A stretch of 64,000 bases of DNA from assembly GCF_001646785.1 (NCBI RefSeq), contig NZ_LRRH01000008.1, forward strand, positions 62,001 through 126,000, written 5' to 3'. The DNA is from Rhodococcus phenolicus (GTDB taxonomy: Bacteria; Actinomycetota; Actinomycetes; Mycobacteriales; Mycobacteriaceae). How positions within the stretch are numbered: position 1 is the stretch's first letter; each line of letters starts with the position of its first letter. The notes under the pieces were generated by a model that saw nothing but the letters and a program-made list of their open reading frames with translations, did not search any database and was not told where the DNA came from. Of this stretch, positions 18,943 to 28,138 are shown piece by piece. A program made the position numbers and the translations under genes.

Positions 18943-19503
18943 GTGAGTGTCGCCCCGTCCGGGGCGACCCGGACCGAATCGGAGCCGAGGCACATGCACA
19001 CCCAGACGCGGCCCCTGACCACCCCTAGCGAGGCGCCCTCCCCCACCGAGATGCGGCATGCGATGAGTCACTTCGCGACCGGCGTCACGATCGTGACCGG
19101 CTTGGACGACGACGGTCCGGTCGGCTTCGCGTGCCAGTCGTTCGCGTCGGTGTCGCTCGAGCCGCCGCTGGTGCTGTTCTGCGCCGACCATCGGGGCCGC
19201 GCCTGGCCGCGGATCCGCCGGACCGGCCGGTTCGCGATCAATGTGCTGCGCGAGGACCAGTCGGATCTGTGTGCCAGGTTCGGGTCGTCGCGCGGCGCCC
19301 GCTACGAGGGCCTGGACTGGGAGACGTCGCGCTGGGGCACGCCGGCACTGCCCGGGGTGCTTCTTCGCGTGCACGCCGAGGTCGACGACGTGCATGTCGC
19401 GGGTGACCACGACGTGGTGATCGGCCGGGTCGTCGAGCTCGAATGTCTCGACGACGACCGGCCGATGCTGTTCTACCGTGGAGCGTTCGGGGTCGGCGGC
19501 TGA
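18943..19503 (+). CDS. HsaB-like flavin reductase
   Basis: Flavin reductase of 186 residues from GTG 18943, or about 169 from ATG 18994. It resembles HsaB, which supplies reduced flavin to the 3-HSA hydroxylase HsaA. Conserved core: MSHFATGVTIVT, PVGFACQSFASVSLEPPLVLFCADH, FAINVLREDQSDLCARFGS, and LLFYRG-like RPMLFYRGAFG. The C-terminal extension of M. tuberculosis HsaB is missing. It is transcribed towards the hsaC/hsaA-like genes, convergent with the SnoaL-fold gene. Partnership with the HsaA-like protein at 20970 is inferred. Confidence 0.82.
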   Translation: MSVAPSGATRTESEPRHMHTQTRPLTTPSEAPSPTEMRHAMSHFATGVTIVTGLDDDGPVGFACQSFASVSLEPPLVLFCADHRGRAWPRIRRTGRFAINVLREDQSDLCARFGSSRGARYEGLDWETSRWGTPALPGVLLRVHAEVDDVHVAGDHDVVIGRVVELECLDDDRPMLFYRGAFGVGG

Positions 19504-19515
19504 CGGAAGGTCGGC

Positions 19516-19995
19516 TCAGCGCACGCCCGCGGCGAGGAGGTCGCGGGCGTCGGCGCGACCGTCCAGGACACGCGCGATGCGCAGCTTCACCTGCCACCGG
19601 CCGTCCCCGCGCACTAGTTCCCACCGGTTCGCGGTGACCCGAGCTACGCGGAAACCCTTGTCGGTGTTGAGGATCAGCTGCGAATGGCAGGTGACGACCG
19701 CAGTGTCACCGTCGACCCGGATGTTCAGCGGATCCATCAGGTGGCCGCAGCCGCCGTGGATGAACCGCTGGTGCGCTTCGGAACGCACCATCGCCGTGAT
19801 CTCGTCACGGCCACGGTACGCACCCGAATCGACCTCGTACACACCGTCCTCGGTCCACAGCGCGCCGACCGCCTCGGCCGAGCCGCTGTCGACGGCCGGA
19901 CCGTAGGTGGTGACGAGCTGCTGGATCGCGAGGGTGTCCTCGAGCAGTTCGACTCGCCGCGCAAGTTTTTCGACGAGTTCAGCCTGATCGGTCAC
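19516..19995 (-). CDS. SnoaL-like (NTF2-fold) protein
   Basis: Protein of 159 residues with the SnoaL_4 / ring-hydroxylating beta-subunit-like fold: LEDTLAIQQLVTTYGPAVDSG, LWTEDGVYEVDSGAYRGRDEI, RFIHGGCGHLMDPLNIRVDGDTAVVTCHSQLIL. GTG 19995 is used because it follows the hsaC-like stop by 8 bp. Last gene of the iclR-hsaD-hsaA-hsaC-like operon. Possibly an isomerase or hydratase for a ring-cleavage product; not determined. Confidence 0.8.
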   Translation of the reverse strand: MTDQAELVEKLARRVELLEDTLAIQQLVTTYGPAVDSGSAEAVGALWTEDGVYEVDSGAYRGRDEITAMVRSEAHQRFIHGGCGHLMDPLNIRVDGDTAVVTCHSQLILNTDKGFRVARVTANRWELVRGDGRWQVKLRIARVLDGRADARDLLAAGVR

Positions 19996-20003
19996 CTCGG
20001 TCC

Positions 20004-20933
20004 CTACGATCGCGCGCTCGGCGGCGCGAACGCGGCGAGGGGCTCGGAACCGGACCAGTCGTGGCCCCAGTAGCTGTCGGCGGTGATCTCCTCGGCGGTG
20101 TAGAACGTCTCGTCGACGAGCATGCCTTCGGTACCGAACTCGATGTCCCAGCCACCCGGAGCCCGGACGTAGAACGAGACCATCTTGTCGTTCGTGTGGC
20201 GGCCGAGCGTCGAGGAGATCGAGAAGCCCAGGGCCCGGACCCGATCCAGAGCCTGCCCGACCGCGTCGAGGGAGTCGACCTCGAGCATCAGGTGCACCAG
20301 CCCGGGCAGCTCGGTCGGCGGCGCAGGGCACAGCGCGAGGCTGTGATGGCGGCGGTTGACACCGAGGAACCGCACGCGGCGCACGGGCGGCGGCGCCGAC
20401 GGCCCGCCGACGCGGATCGCACCGCGCGGCAGGAAGCCGAGAACATCGGTGTAGAAGTCGTAGACCTTGTCGAACTGCGCGCTCGGCAGCACGACGTGGC
20501 CGAGCCCTTCCTCACCGGTGTGGAACCGGCCCGCGAACGGGGTCACGACCGGGCTGTGGTCGAGCACCGGCCCGAAGAACACCTCGACGCGGGTTCCGCC
20601 CGGATCGTCGAACGCGATGACCTGCTCGGCGTCGCGGTACGTCGACTCCTCTTCCGACAGCACCTCGACGGCGATACCGGCCTTCTCCACGGCCTCGCGT
20701 ACCCGCGCGAGCGCGAACTGGTCGCGGACCTCCCAGCCGACGGCCAGGGCCCTGTCCGTATCGCCGGGCAGCACGATCAGGCGCGCACGGCGCTCGTCGA
20801 TCCGCAGGTACAGCCCGTCCGTTTCCGGCCCGGAGCCGACCGCCAGGCCGAGCCCGTCGACGACGAGTTCACGCCACCGCGCGATGTCTGTGGTCTGGAT
20901 CCTGAGATAGCCCAGTCCCCGAATGTCCGTCAT
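20004..20933 (-). CDS. HsaC-like extradiol dioxygenase
   Basis: Type I extradiol dioxygenase of 309 residues resembling HsaC/BphC, which opens the catecholic steroid A ring (3,4-DHSA) by meta-cleavage. Iron ligands are in place: His146 (GLGHVVLP), His214 (GLVHLMLEVD) and Glu265 (WDIEFGTEG); the acid-base histidine pair is in NRRHHSLAL. It lies 36 bp after the hsaA-like gene and 8 bp before the SnoaL-fold gene. A paralogue of the main HsaC, whose gene is not in this window. Confidence 0.88.
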   Translation of the reverse strand: MTDIRGLGYLRIQTTDIARWRELVVDGLGLAVGSGPETDGLYLRIDERRARLIVLPGDTDRALAVGWEVRDQFALARVREAVEKAGIAVEVLSEEESTYRDAEQVIAFDDPGGTRVEVFFGPVLDHSPVVTPFAGRFHTGEEGLGHVVLPSAQFDKVYDFYTDVLGFLPRGAIRVGGPSAPPPVRRVRFLGVNRRHHSLALCPAPPTELPGLVHLMLEVDSLDAVGQALDRVRALGFSISSTLGRHTNDKMVSFYVRAPGGWDIEFGTEGMLVDETFYTAEEITADSYWGHDWSGSEPLAAFAPPSARS

Positions 20934-20969
20934 GTTCGATAGTCCTTGGTGAGAAGTGGTTTCGGGCCG

Positions 20970-22148
20970 TCAGATCATCGAGCGCATCATGCCCTGCGGC
21001 TCTTCACCGAGCTGGGTCAGCGTGGCCGCGTGGAAGATCGAGCCGGGCACGTGGATGGCGTGGCTCAGGCCTGCGTGGGCGTCACGCCAGAACCGCTGCA
21101 ACGGGTTGGTCAGCTGCAACGCACCGCCGCCGGCCCGCGCGAAGATCTCGTCGACCGCGCGCACCGCACGCCAGGCCGCGGCCGTCTGGGTGCGCCGGCC
21201 GATGGCGCGCATCTCGAACGTGACCTCCTGCCCCTTCTCGGTCATGTCCCAGAAGCGGTCGACGGTCTCGAGGATCGCGGCACGGGACGCGGCGATCTCG
21301 GCGGCCGCGTCACCGAGCGCGGACAGCACGTACGGGTCCTGCTTGATCGCGGTGCCGGACACCGTCACCCGCGACCGCTGCGTCTCGATGTAGCAGTTGA
21401 GGGCGCCTTCGGCGATGCCGATCAGCGACGAGGTGATACCGAGCGGGAAGATGCACGAGAACGGGAAGCGGTAGAGCGTCTCGTCCCGGCCGGCGTCCTG
21501 CCATGCGACACCGCCCATGACGCGTTCGGCGGACAGGGTCCGGTACTCGGGCAGGAAGGCGTTCTCGATGACGAGATCCTTCGAGCCGGTGCCGCGCAGG
21601 CCCACGACGTTCCAGCTGTCCTGATCGATGCGGTAGTCGGAGCGCGGCACGAGCACGTGCAGCGACTTCGGCGGGTTGAGCCGATTGCCGTCCTTGTCGC
21701 CGACCGCGGCGCCGATCATGACCCAGTCGCAATGGTCGGTTCCGGACGAGAAGGACCAGCGGCCGTTGAGGATGTAGCCGCCGTCGACGGGGGTGGCCAC
21801 GCCCATCGGTGCGTACGGCGAGGCGATCCAGGTGTCCGGATCGTTGCCCCAGACCTCGTTCTGCGCCTTGGGATCGAAGAACGCCATCTCCCAGGGGTGC
21901 ACACCGACGATGCCGGAGACCCAGCCGGTGGCGCCGTCCATGGCTCCGAGAGCCATCGCGGTCTCGGCGAATTCACGCGGGTGCGCTTCGAGGCCACCGA
22001 ACTCGGCGGGCTGGAGCATCCGGATGACCCCGGAATCGCGCAGTCGCTTGGCACTGCGATCGGTCAGGCGCATGAGCTTGTCGCCTTCGGCGCCGTCGGC
22101 GCGGATCTCGTCCGCGAACGGTGTGATGGAGTCGAGAACCTGTCCCAT
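20970..22148 (-). CDS. HsaA-like flavin-dependent hydroxylase (oxygenase part)
   Basis: Protein of 392 residues with the acyl-CoA-dehydrogenase-like fold of two-component flavin monooxygenases such as HsaA (3-hydroxy-9,10-seconandrost-1,3,5(10)-triene-9,17-dione 4-hydroxylase). Seen: GVIRMLQPAEFGGLEAHPREF, MDGATGWVSGIVGVHPWEMAFFD, LNGRWSFSSGTDHCDWVMIGA, and the C-terminal NPLQRFWRDAHAGLSHAI typical of the group. It needs a flavin reductase; the HsaB-like gene at 18943 is the nearest candidate. Confidence 0.88.
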   Translation of the reverse strand: MGQVLDSITPFADEIRADGAEGDKLMRLTDRSAKRLRDSGVIRMLQPAEFGGLEAHPREFAETAMALGAMDGATGWVSGIVGVHPWEMAFFDPKAQNEVWGNDPDTWIASPYAPMGVATPVDGGYILNGRWSFSSGTDHCDWVMIGAAVGDKDGNRLNPPKSLHVLVPRSDYRIDQDSWNVVGLRGTGSKDLVIENAFLPEYRTLSAERVMGGVAWQDAGRDETLYRFPFSCIFPLGITSSLIGIAEGALNCYIETQRSRVTVSGTAIKQDPYVLSALGDAAAEIAASRAAILETVDRFWDMTEKGQEVTFEMRAIGRRTQTAAAWRAVRAVDEIFARAGGGALQLTNPLQRFWRDAHAGLSHAIHVPGSIFHAATLTQLGEEPQGMMRSMI

Positions 22149-22235
22149 GATCTACCGGCTTTCTGGTGTGGTGCCCGGGTTCACCCAGGCGGACGTCCGG
22201 TGGAAGTCGCGCCCGCCGAGCGGGATCGGTGAGGG

Positions 22236-22253
22236 GTGAGCGTGTTCGCTCAC
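22236..22253. other. Intercistronic hairpin at the end of the hsaD-like gene
   Basis: GTGAGCG, loop TGTT, CGCTCAC: a 7-bp stem-loop covering the hsaD-like stop codon, before the 101-bp gap to the hsaA-like gene. It could set relative expression of the two genes. Confidence 0.4.
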
Positions 22254-23116
22254 GCGTCCTTGCGGTTGAGGAAGGCCAGGACGGCGTCGAGCCACGCGTC
22301 GCGGGCCTCGATCATCGTCCAGTGCCCGCAGTTCGGGAACACGTGCAGCTCGCCGTTGCGCAGTTCGCGCATGGGGAGCATTGCCATGTCGACGGGGCTC
22401 ACGCGGTCGTCGCGGCCCCACGTGATGAGCGTCGGCGCGGTAATCTTGCCGAGCTGCGCCCAGTAGGGGGTCTCGGTGGACGCGAGCGCGGCGCGGGCAC
22501 CGGCCTCGAACGCGGCCGTGCTGTACATGCGGCGTGCGATCTCGAGGGTCTTCGGTTCGGTGGCGAGTTCCCAGCGCTCCTGGATCAATTCGTCGGTGAC
22601 GATCGCGGGGTCGTACACCATCGAGCGGAGCCAGCGAACGAGCTTCTCACGCGTCGGGTCGTCGGTGAACTCCATCAGGAGGCGGATACCTTCACCGGGC
22701 GACGGCGCGAACACCGAGCGTCCGGCGCCACCGATCGTGACGAGCTTGTGCACGCGGTCGGGTTCGGCGATGGCGAACTGGGTGCCGACGATGCCGCCCA
22801 TCGAGTTGCCGATGATCGACACCCGGTCGAGGCCGAGGGCGTCGAGGAAGTCGGTGACCGCGAAGCGGGCCATCACCATGGGGTGGCCCTCGCACGGGTC
22901 GCTGACGCCGAATCCGGGGAATTCGAGGACGAGGCAGCGGAAGTGCTCGGCGAGGTCGGCGAGCACCCCGCGGTAGTTCCGCCAGCCGGTCACGCCCGGG
23001 CCGGAGCCGTGCAGCAGGAGCAGGGGCGGCCCGTCGCCGGCTTCGTGGTATCGGAGGACACCACGGTCGGTCGTGATGGACTTCGCGGTCTCCTCGTAGC
23101 TGAGTTCCGTCGTCAT
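22250..23116 (-). CDS. HsaD-like meta-cleavage product hydrolase
   Basis: Alpha/beta hydrolase of 288 residues resembling HsaD (4,9-DSHA hydrolase), which splits the C-C bond after steroid A-ring cleavage. Catalytic triad visible: Ser105 in GNSMGG, Asp in WGRDDRVSP and His in NCGHWTMIEA. The oxyanion stretch LLLLHGSGPGVTGWRNYRG is typical of MCP hydrolases. It is the second gene of a leftward operon, 64 bp after iclR, followed by hsaA-like and hsaC-like genes. Confidence 0.88.
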   Translation of the reverse strand: MTTELSYEETAKSITTDRGVLRYHEAGDGPPLLLLHGSGPGVTGWRNYRGVLADLAEHFRCLVLEFPGFGVSDPCEGHPMVMARFAVTDFLDALGLDRVSIIGNSMGGIVGTQFAIAEPDRVHKLVTIGGAGRSVFAPSPGEGIRLLMEFTDDPTREKLVRWLRSMVYDPAIVTDELIQERWELATEPKTLEIARRMYSTAAFEAGARAALASTETPYWAQLGKITAPTLITWGRDDRVSPVDMAMLPMRELRNGELHVFPNCGHWTMIEARDAWLDAVLAFLNRKDA

Positions 23117-23180
23117 GATCGGTACATTCCCAGCGCTGCCCGTACCGTGCGCGCAGGCTCCCGGTGAACGGGACCGGTCC

Positions 23181-24098
23181 CTACGCCCATGCCCCGGCAT
23201 CGTCCGCGACCAGCTGCGCGGCCGTGTCCGGCACCGCGAAGGATGCGGAATCGTCGGCGAGACGGCGGCCACGACGCGGCGCCCCCAACTCGGGGTAGAG
23301 CATGCGCGAGATGTCGCGGGCGGCGTCCGCGACGAGCGGCGCGATGCGCTCGAGGTGGCCGGGCCGTGCCGGGCCGCACAGCGAGATGCCCGCGACCGGG
23401 CCCTGCGGGCTGCGGACGGGTGCACCGACGCATGCCATGCCGGCCATCGCCTCGCCCGTTTCGAACGCGAGCCCGTGACGCTGCCGGATACGGCCCAGTT
23501 CGCGGTGCAGCACCGCGAGGTCGGAGATGGTGCGGTCGGTGCGGCGCGACAGTCCGGCGCCGTACAGCGCGTCCACCTGTTCCGGCTGCAGGCCCGCCAG
23601 GATCGCCTTGCCGCACGCGGTCGCGTGGGCGGCGACGCGTCCGCCGACGCGGGAGGTCAGGGTGGCGGCGAGCTGCCCGCCGACCTTGTCGAGGTAGACG
23701 ATCTCGCCGCGGTCCAGGACCGCGAGATGCGCCACCATCCCGGTCTGCAGGTGCAGCTCGTGGAGCACCTGGGCAGCGGCCTCGCGGATGCGCCCGTGGC
23801 CGTTGTCACCGGCGCCGAGGGACTTGGCGCGGCGGCCGAGGCAGTAACCGAACGACGCGTGGTCGACCCATTCGAGCCGGACCATCTGGTCGAGGATGCG
23901 GTGGACGGTGGAGCGGGGAAGCCCGGTACGGCAGGCCACTTCTTCGAGGGTGAGCCGGGAGGAGGCGTTGTCGAAGGCGTCGAGGATGAGTGTCATACGC
24001 TCGACCATGGATGCCGGAAGTTCGCGCTGCGGCGCCGCGGCCCGCGTCGATTCCGGTTCGGACATGAATTCGCTTGCAGCATTTCCGGATTCGAACAT
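23181..24098 (-). CDS. IclR-family regulator
   Basis: Protein of 305 residues. N-terminal winged helix at about 40-95: SMVERMTLILDAFDNASSRLTLEEVACRTGLPRSTVHRILDQMVRLEWV. The C-terminal GAF-like effector domain has GMVAHLAVLDRGEIVYLDKV and AHATACGKAILAGL. ATG 24098 is preceded by GGAGGAGG. As first gene of the hsaD/hsaA/hsaC-like operon it probably senses a ring-degradation intermediate and controls this operon and the divergent LLM-OYE pair. Confidence 0.88.
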   Translation of the reverse strand: MFESGNAASEFMSEPESTRAAAPQRELPASMVERMTLILDAFDNASSRLTLEEVACRTGLPRSTVHRILDQMVRLEWVDHASFGYCLGRRAKSLGAGDNGHGRIREAAAQVLHELHLQTGMVAHLAVLDRGEIVYLDKVGGQLAATLTSRVGGRVAAHATACGKAILAGLQPEQVDALYGAGLSRRTDRTISDLAVLHRELGRIRQRHGLAFETGEAMAGMACVGAPVRSPQGPVAGISLCGPARPGHLERIAPLVADAARDISRMLYPELGAPRRGRRLADDSASFAVPDTAAQLVADDAGAWA

Positions 24099-24179
24099 TG
24101 GCGTTACCTCCTCCAACCCCTCGATGTGGGGGCAACCCGAGGGACTGAAATTCATTCTTGTGATCGACGCAACAAGTAT

Positions 24180-24191
24180 CACCGATCGGTG
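24180..24191. promoter_or_regulatory. 12-bp perfect palindrome, iclR/LLM divergent promoter
   Basis: CACCGATCGGTG, flanked by GTAT and GATAC so that the symmetry extends imperfectly. It is 82 bp upstream of iclR and 159 bp from the LLM gene. A candidate IclR operator. Confidence 0.45.
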
Positions 24192-24349
24192 CCCGATACA
24201 CAACATCCCACTGAGCAGGAAGGTCCGGGGCCCCGCCCCGATCGGGCCGGGTACAACGGTCGGAAAGGGACGATCACGCGCTCCACACCCACGCCACCGG
24301 CCGCCGGCGACGCGGGGCGCGCCGGGTTCGGTACGAGGGGTCCGATCGC

Positions 24350-25264
24350 ATGTACATAGGTGTCACATCTCCCGTGGTCATCGACCATCCCGACTCCCGG
24401 GTCGAGTGGGAACGCCACGCCGGCATCGACGAGCTGGCGCGCGTCGCCGAGGCCGCCGACCGGCTCGGCTACCACCACGTCACGTGCAGCGAACACGTCG
24501 CCGTCCCCTCCCGGATCGCCGCCGAGCGCGGCGGGGTGTACTGGGATCCGCTCGCGACCTTCGGCTACCTTGCGGCCCGCACCCACCGGATCAGGCTCAA
24601 CACCCGCGTGCTCGTGCTCGGCTACCACCATCCCCTCGAGATCGCCAAGCGCTACGGCACCCTCGACGCGATCAGCGGCGGTCGCCTGGTGCTCGGGCTC
24701 GGCGTCGGCAGCCTGGAAGAGGAGTTCGCACTGCTCGGCGCGTCCTTCGCGGACCGGGGCGCCCGCGCCGACGAAGCACTCCTCGCCCTGCGTGCCGGAC
24801 TGTCGAACCCGAACCCGGAGTTCCACGGCACCTTCTACGACTACGCGGACGTCGAGGTGCGGCCACATGCGGTCCAGCCGCGGGTGCCGTTCTGGATCGG
24901 CGGGCGCACCGCACGGTCGCTGCGGCGCGCCGTCACGCTCGGTGACGGCTGGCTGCCCTTCGGTCTCACCGTGCAGCAGATCGACGAGATGCTGCGCCGA
25001 GTGGATCTGCCGGCCGGTTTCGACGTCGTCCTCGACGCCGGTCGTCTCCTCGATCCGCTCGGTGACCGCGATGCGGCCCTGCGCGCCCTCGACCGCCGCC
25101 GCGCGATCGGCGCCACCGTCGTGAGTGCCGGCATCGTGTCCACCGGCGCCGACCACTATTGCGATCAGCTCTCCGCGCTGCACGAGTACGCCGGCGAAGC
25201 CGGGGTGACCTTCGAATCCTCTCCTCCGAAAACCCCTTCCGATATCGACGAAAGTTCCCGGTAA
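24350..25264 (+). CDS. LLM-class F420-dependent oxidoreductase
   Basis: Luciferase-like protein of 304 residues, TIGR03619-type: MYIGVTSPVVIDHPDSRVEWERHAGIDELARVAEAADRLGY, HVTCSEHVAVPS, RYGTLDAISGGRLVLGLGVGSLEEEFALLG, and VPFWIGGRTARSLRRAVTLGDGW. It is divergent from iclR and followed 3 bp later by the OYE gene. Third of four LLM enzymes in the window. Substrate unknown. Confidence 0.83.
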   Translation: MYIGVTSPVVIDHPDSRVEWERHAGIDELARVAEAADRLGYHHVTCSEHVAVPSRIAAERGGVYWDPLATFGYLAARTHRIRLNTRVLVLGYHHPLEIAKRYGTLDAISGGRLVLGLGVGSLEEEFALLGASFADRGARADEALLALRAGLSNPNPEFHGTFYDYADVEVRPHAVQPRVPFWIGGRTARSLRRAVTLGDGWLPFGLTVQQIDEMLRRVDLPAGFDVVLDAGRLLDPLGDRDAALRALDRRRAIGATVVSAGIVSTGADHYCDQLSALHEYAGEAGVTFESSPPKTPSDIDESSR

Positions 25265-25267
25265 CGC

Positions 25268-26413
25268 ATGACGAAAACCCTGTCCCCGCTCTTCCGTCCG
25301 CTGTCGGTGCGTTCGCTCGAGCTGCCCAACCGGATCGTGATGTCGCCGATGACCCGGTCGCACTCCCCCGGCGGCATGCCGGGAGCCGATGTCGCCGAGT
25401 ACTACCGGCGGCGTGCGGCCGGCGGCACCGGCCTGATCGTCACCGAGGGCGTCGCGATCGACCACCCGACGGCCGTCGACAACCCCCGGGTCCCGCGGAT
25501 GCACGGCGACGAAGCCCTGGACGGCTGGCGGCGCGTCGTCGACGCCGTCCACGCCGAGGGTGGACGGATCGTTCCGCAGCTGTGGCATGTCGGTCCACTG
25601 TGGGGAGCGATGACCAGCAAGGTGGACCCGGCGCTGACGCCGATGCGCCCGTCGGGCCTGTGGGGCGAGCCCGGTGTCACCGCCTACTCGGACGAGTACG
25701 TCGAGCAGGCGTCGCAGCCGTGCCGGCCGATGACCGCCGACGACATCGCCGATGTCGTCGACGCGTACGCGCGGGCCGCCCGTGCCGCGCTCGACGTCGG
25801 ATTCGACGGGATCGCGCTGCACGGCGGCCACGGATACCTGCTCGATGCGTTCCTGTGGGCGAGCACCAACCGGCGCGACGACGAATGGGGCGGCGACCTG
25901 GAGCGGCGCACTCGCTTCCCGGCAGCGGTGGTCGCGGCGATCCGCGCGGAGATCGGCGAGGACGCCCCGATCTTCTTCCGGTTCTCGCAGCACAAGCAGC
26001 AGGACTACACCGCGCGGATCGCGGAGACCCCGGAGGAACTGGGCACGATCCTGGGTGCCCTGGCCGACGCGGGAGTCGACGTGTTCGACGCCAGCATTCG
26101 CCGATTCGACGTCGCCGCGTTCGATGGCAGCGACCTCTCGCTCGCGGGGTGGGCCAAGAAACTCACCGGCGCGCTGTCGATGGCCGTCGGCAGTGTAGGG
26201 ATCGCGACCACGTTGCGGGAGACTCGGCTCGGCGCGGCCGCACCGTCCCGCGACAACATTCCCGAACTCGAACGCCGGCTCGCGGCCGGCGAGTTCGATC
26301 TCGCCGCGATCGGCCGGTTGCATCTCGCCGATCCGCAGCTCGCGGCGACCCTGCGGGCCGGTGGCCCGCTGCCCGAATTCGACCGCGGCGTACACGAGCT
26401 CACGCTCACCTGA
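25268..26413 (+). CDS. Old yellow enzyme family flavin oxidoreductase
   Basis: NADH:flavin oxidoreductase of 381 residues with an OYE TIM barrel: LPNRIVMSPMTRSHS at the FMN site, QLWHVGPLWGA, GFDGIALHGGHGYLLDAFLWASTNRRDDEWGGDLERRTRF with the substrate-binding His pair region, and AVGSVGIATT plus AAIGRLHLADPQ for the phosphate site. Members reduce activated C=C bonds; a steroid enone or enoyl intermediate is plausible from context. Ends in a strong bidirectional terminator. Confidence 0.88.
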   Translation: MTKTLSPLFRPLSVRSLELPNRIVMSPMTRSHSPGGMPGADVAEYYRRRAAGGTGLIVTEGVAIDHPTAVDNPRVPRMHGDEALDGWRRVVDAVHAEGGRIVPQLWHVGPLWGAMTSKVDPALTPMRPSGLWGEPGVTAYSDEYVEQASQPCRPMTADDIADVVDAYARAARAALDVGFDGIALHGGHGYLLDAFLWASTNRRDDEWGGDLERRTRFPAAVVAAIRAEIGEDAPIFFRFSQHKQQDYTARIAETPEELGTILGALADAGVDVFDASIRRFDVAAFDGSDLSLAGWAKKLTGALSMAVGSVGIATTLRETRLGAAAPSRDNIPELERRLAAGEFDLAAIGRLHLADPQLAATLRAGGPLPEFDRGVHELTLT

Positions 26414-26421
26414 GTCCAGCA

Positions 26422-26467
26422 CCCGTGCGCGTTTCCGGTAGCTCCGGCTACCGGAAACGCGCACGGG
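26422..26467. terminator. Bidirectional hairpin terminator (46 nt)
   Basis: A 21-bp perfect stem (26422-26442 with 26447-26467) closed by a TCCG loop, core GTTTCCGGTAGC / GCTACCGGAAAC. It separates the convergent OYE and MFS genes. Stem differences from the hairpin at 16212-16257 are compensated on both arms. Confidence 0.92.
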
Positions 26468-26477
26468 CACCGGGTCG

Positions 26478-27920
26478 TCAGTCGGCGGTCCGTCGCGGGA
26501 TCATCGCCGTCAGGACGATGGCGACGACCGTGCAGATCACGATCATGGCGCCGACCAGGTTGAGCCCGGTGACGGTCATCGCACCGCCGGCGGTGACGGT
26601 CGCGGCGAGGATCATCGTCGCGAGCGACGTGCCGACACCTTGACCCGCCATCCGCAGCACCGTCTGGGTTCCGGTGGTCTCACTGGTGTTGCGTTCCGGC
26701 ACGGATTCGACGATGAGGTTGGGCAACGCGGTGTACGCGAACGCCGTCGCGATCGACACCACGACGACCATCGCGGTCATCGCGAGTTCCGAGCTGTGGG
26801 CGGTCAGCATCACGACCACACCCACGACGAACAGCACGCTGCCGAGCAGCATGGACGTGCGTGCTCCGACGGCAGCGGCGATACGGCCGCTGATCGGCGT
26901 GCACGCGAACCCGAACAGGGACCCGATGAACGAGAGCCACCCGGCGTACGTCGCGGACAGGCCGAGGCCGAACGAACCTGTCGTCGGGGATTGCATCACG
27001 ATCGGGATGATCATGGTCACCACACCGAGCGGGCCCATCGCGATGGCGAGTGTCGCGAGCATCGTCAGGGTGAACTTGCGATCGGCGAACAGCCGCACGC
27101 TGATGAGCGGGTTCGCGACCTTCAGTTCCCAGCGCACGAGCAGCACGAGCCCGGCGAGTCCACCGATCACGAGGGCGAGGAAACGCGGATCGGTCCAGCC
27201 CCACGCGCCCACCTTGTTGATGCCGAGCAGTACCGCGGCGACCGACGCGGCGAAGATGACGGCGCCGATGTAGTCGATCGGCTCCTTGGTTCCCTTCGGG
27301 GCGCGCCACGGCAGGACGAACAGCACGAGCAGCAGAGAGAACAGCGAGTATCCGGCGGCGACCACGAAGATCATGTGCCAGCTCGCGTAGTCGATGAGCA
27401 ACCCCGCGACGAGCAGCGAGGCGGCACCGGCGGTGACCGCGGTACCGGAGATCAACGCGACGGCAACGGGAACACGCGCGGCCGGAAGGTGTTCCCGCGC
27501 CAGCCCGATGCACAACGGCAGGATCGCGCCGGCGACACCCTGGATGGTTCGGCCGACGATGATGCTGCCGAGGCTGTCGCCCAGGGCGCTGACGAGCGAG
27601 CCGAGGGCGGCGAGGGCGAGCAGGACGACGAGCACGCGTTCGCGGCCGTACATGTCGCCCAGCCGGCCGCATGCGGCCGCGGATGCCGCGGCCACGAGCA
27701 GGAACGCCGTGACGGCCCAGCCAACGGTGGTGGCGTCACTGTCGAAATCTTCGATGAGCGTGGGGATCGCCGCATACATCATCGAAGTTTCGAAGGCACT
27801 GATGATCTCGACGGCGATCAGTACCGCCACGATCACCCAGACGGGACGTTGGCGGGCATAACGCCCCTTGACGGGCGGATCGGGATCCAGGTGGTCGACT
27901 CGGGTCGCATCGGAGGTCAC
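26478..27920 (-). CDS. MFS transporter, drug:H+ antiporter-like (14-TMS type)
   Basis: Major facilitator of 480 residues starting at GTG 27920. About 14 hydrophobic helices can be counted, starting PVWVIVAVLIAVEIISAFETSMMYAAIP. The loop after helix 2 reads GRLGDMYGRERVLVV (motif A), and motif C-like ALISGTAVTAGAASLLV is present. This size and pattern fit DHA2-type exporters. Its neighbours suggest it exports or imports a steroid or intermediate, but efflux of an unrelated compound cannot be excluded. Confidence 0.85.
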   Translation of the reverse strand: MTSDATRVDHLDPDPPVKGRYARQRPVWVIVAVLIAVEIISAFETSMMYAAIPTLIEDFDSDATTVGWAVTAFLLVAAASAAACGRLGDMYGRERVLVVLLALAALGSLVSALGDSLGSIIVGRTIQGVAGAILPLCIGLAREHLPAARVPVAVALISGTAVTAGAASLLVAGLLIDYASWHMIFVVAAGYSLFSLLLVLFVLPWRAPKGTKEPIDYIGAVIFAASVAAVLLGINKVGAWGWTDPRFLALVIGGLAGLVLLVRWELKVANPLISVRLFADRKFTLTMLATLAIAMGPLGVVTMIIPIVMQSPTTGSFGLGLSATYAGWLSFIGSLFGFACTPISGRIAAAVGARTSMLLGSVLFVVGVVVMLTAHSSELAMTAMVVVVSIATAFAYTALPNLIVESVPERNTSETTGTQTVLRMAGQGVGTSLATMILAATVTAGGAMTVTGLNLVGAMIVICTVVAIVLTAMIPRRTAD

Positions 27921-28084
27921 AGATTCGATTCCAGACGTTCAGCGCACCACGTAGCGCGGTACGCGGGGGGAAGGAAATGGACGAGGGCCGGCACACTCTG
28001 GGCCGGCAACCGTGTCCCACACCACTTTCCCGTCTCGAATGTGTCTGCCCCGTCCAAGGTCTCGCTCAGCGGGAACTCGAAGAA

Positions 28085-28117
28085 GAAGGCGCCCACGGTA
28101 TGTCCGTGGACGCCTTC
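28085..28117. terminator. Hairpin between SDR and MFS genes
   Basis: GAAGGCG with CGCCTTC outside and CCACGG with CCGTGG inside, loop TATGT. It is the second hairpin downstream of the leftward SDR gene; the rest of the 264-bp gap to the MFS start shows no convincing gene. Confidence 0.5.
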
Positions 28118-28138
28118 GTCGTTGCACCTTCACCCGTG

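Noticed and set aside
24179-26470. A 763-codon leftward frame opposite the LLM and OYE genes
   Set aside because: Both genes on the + strand have clear families; this frame has none and runs across their boundary.
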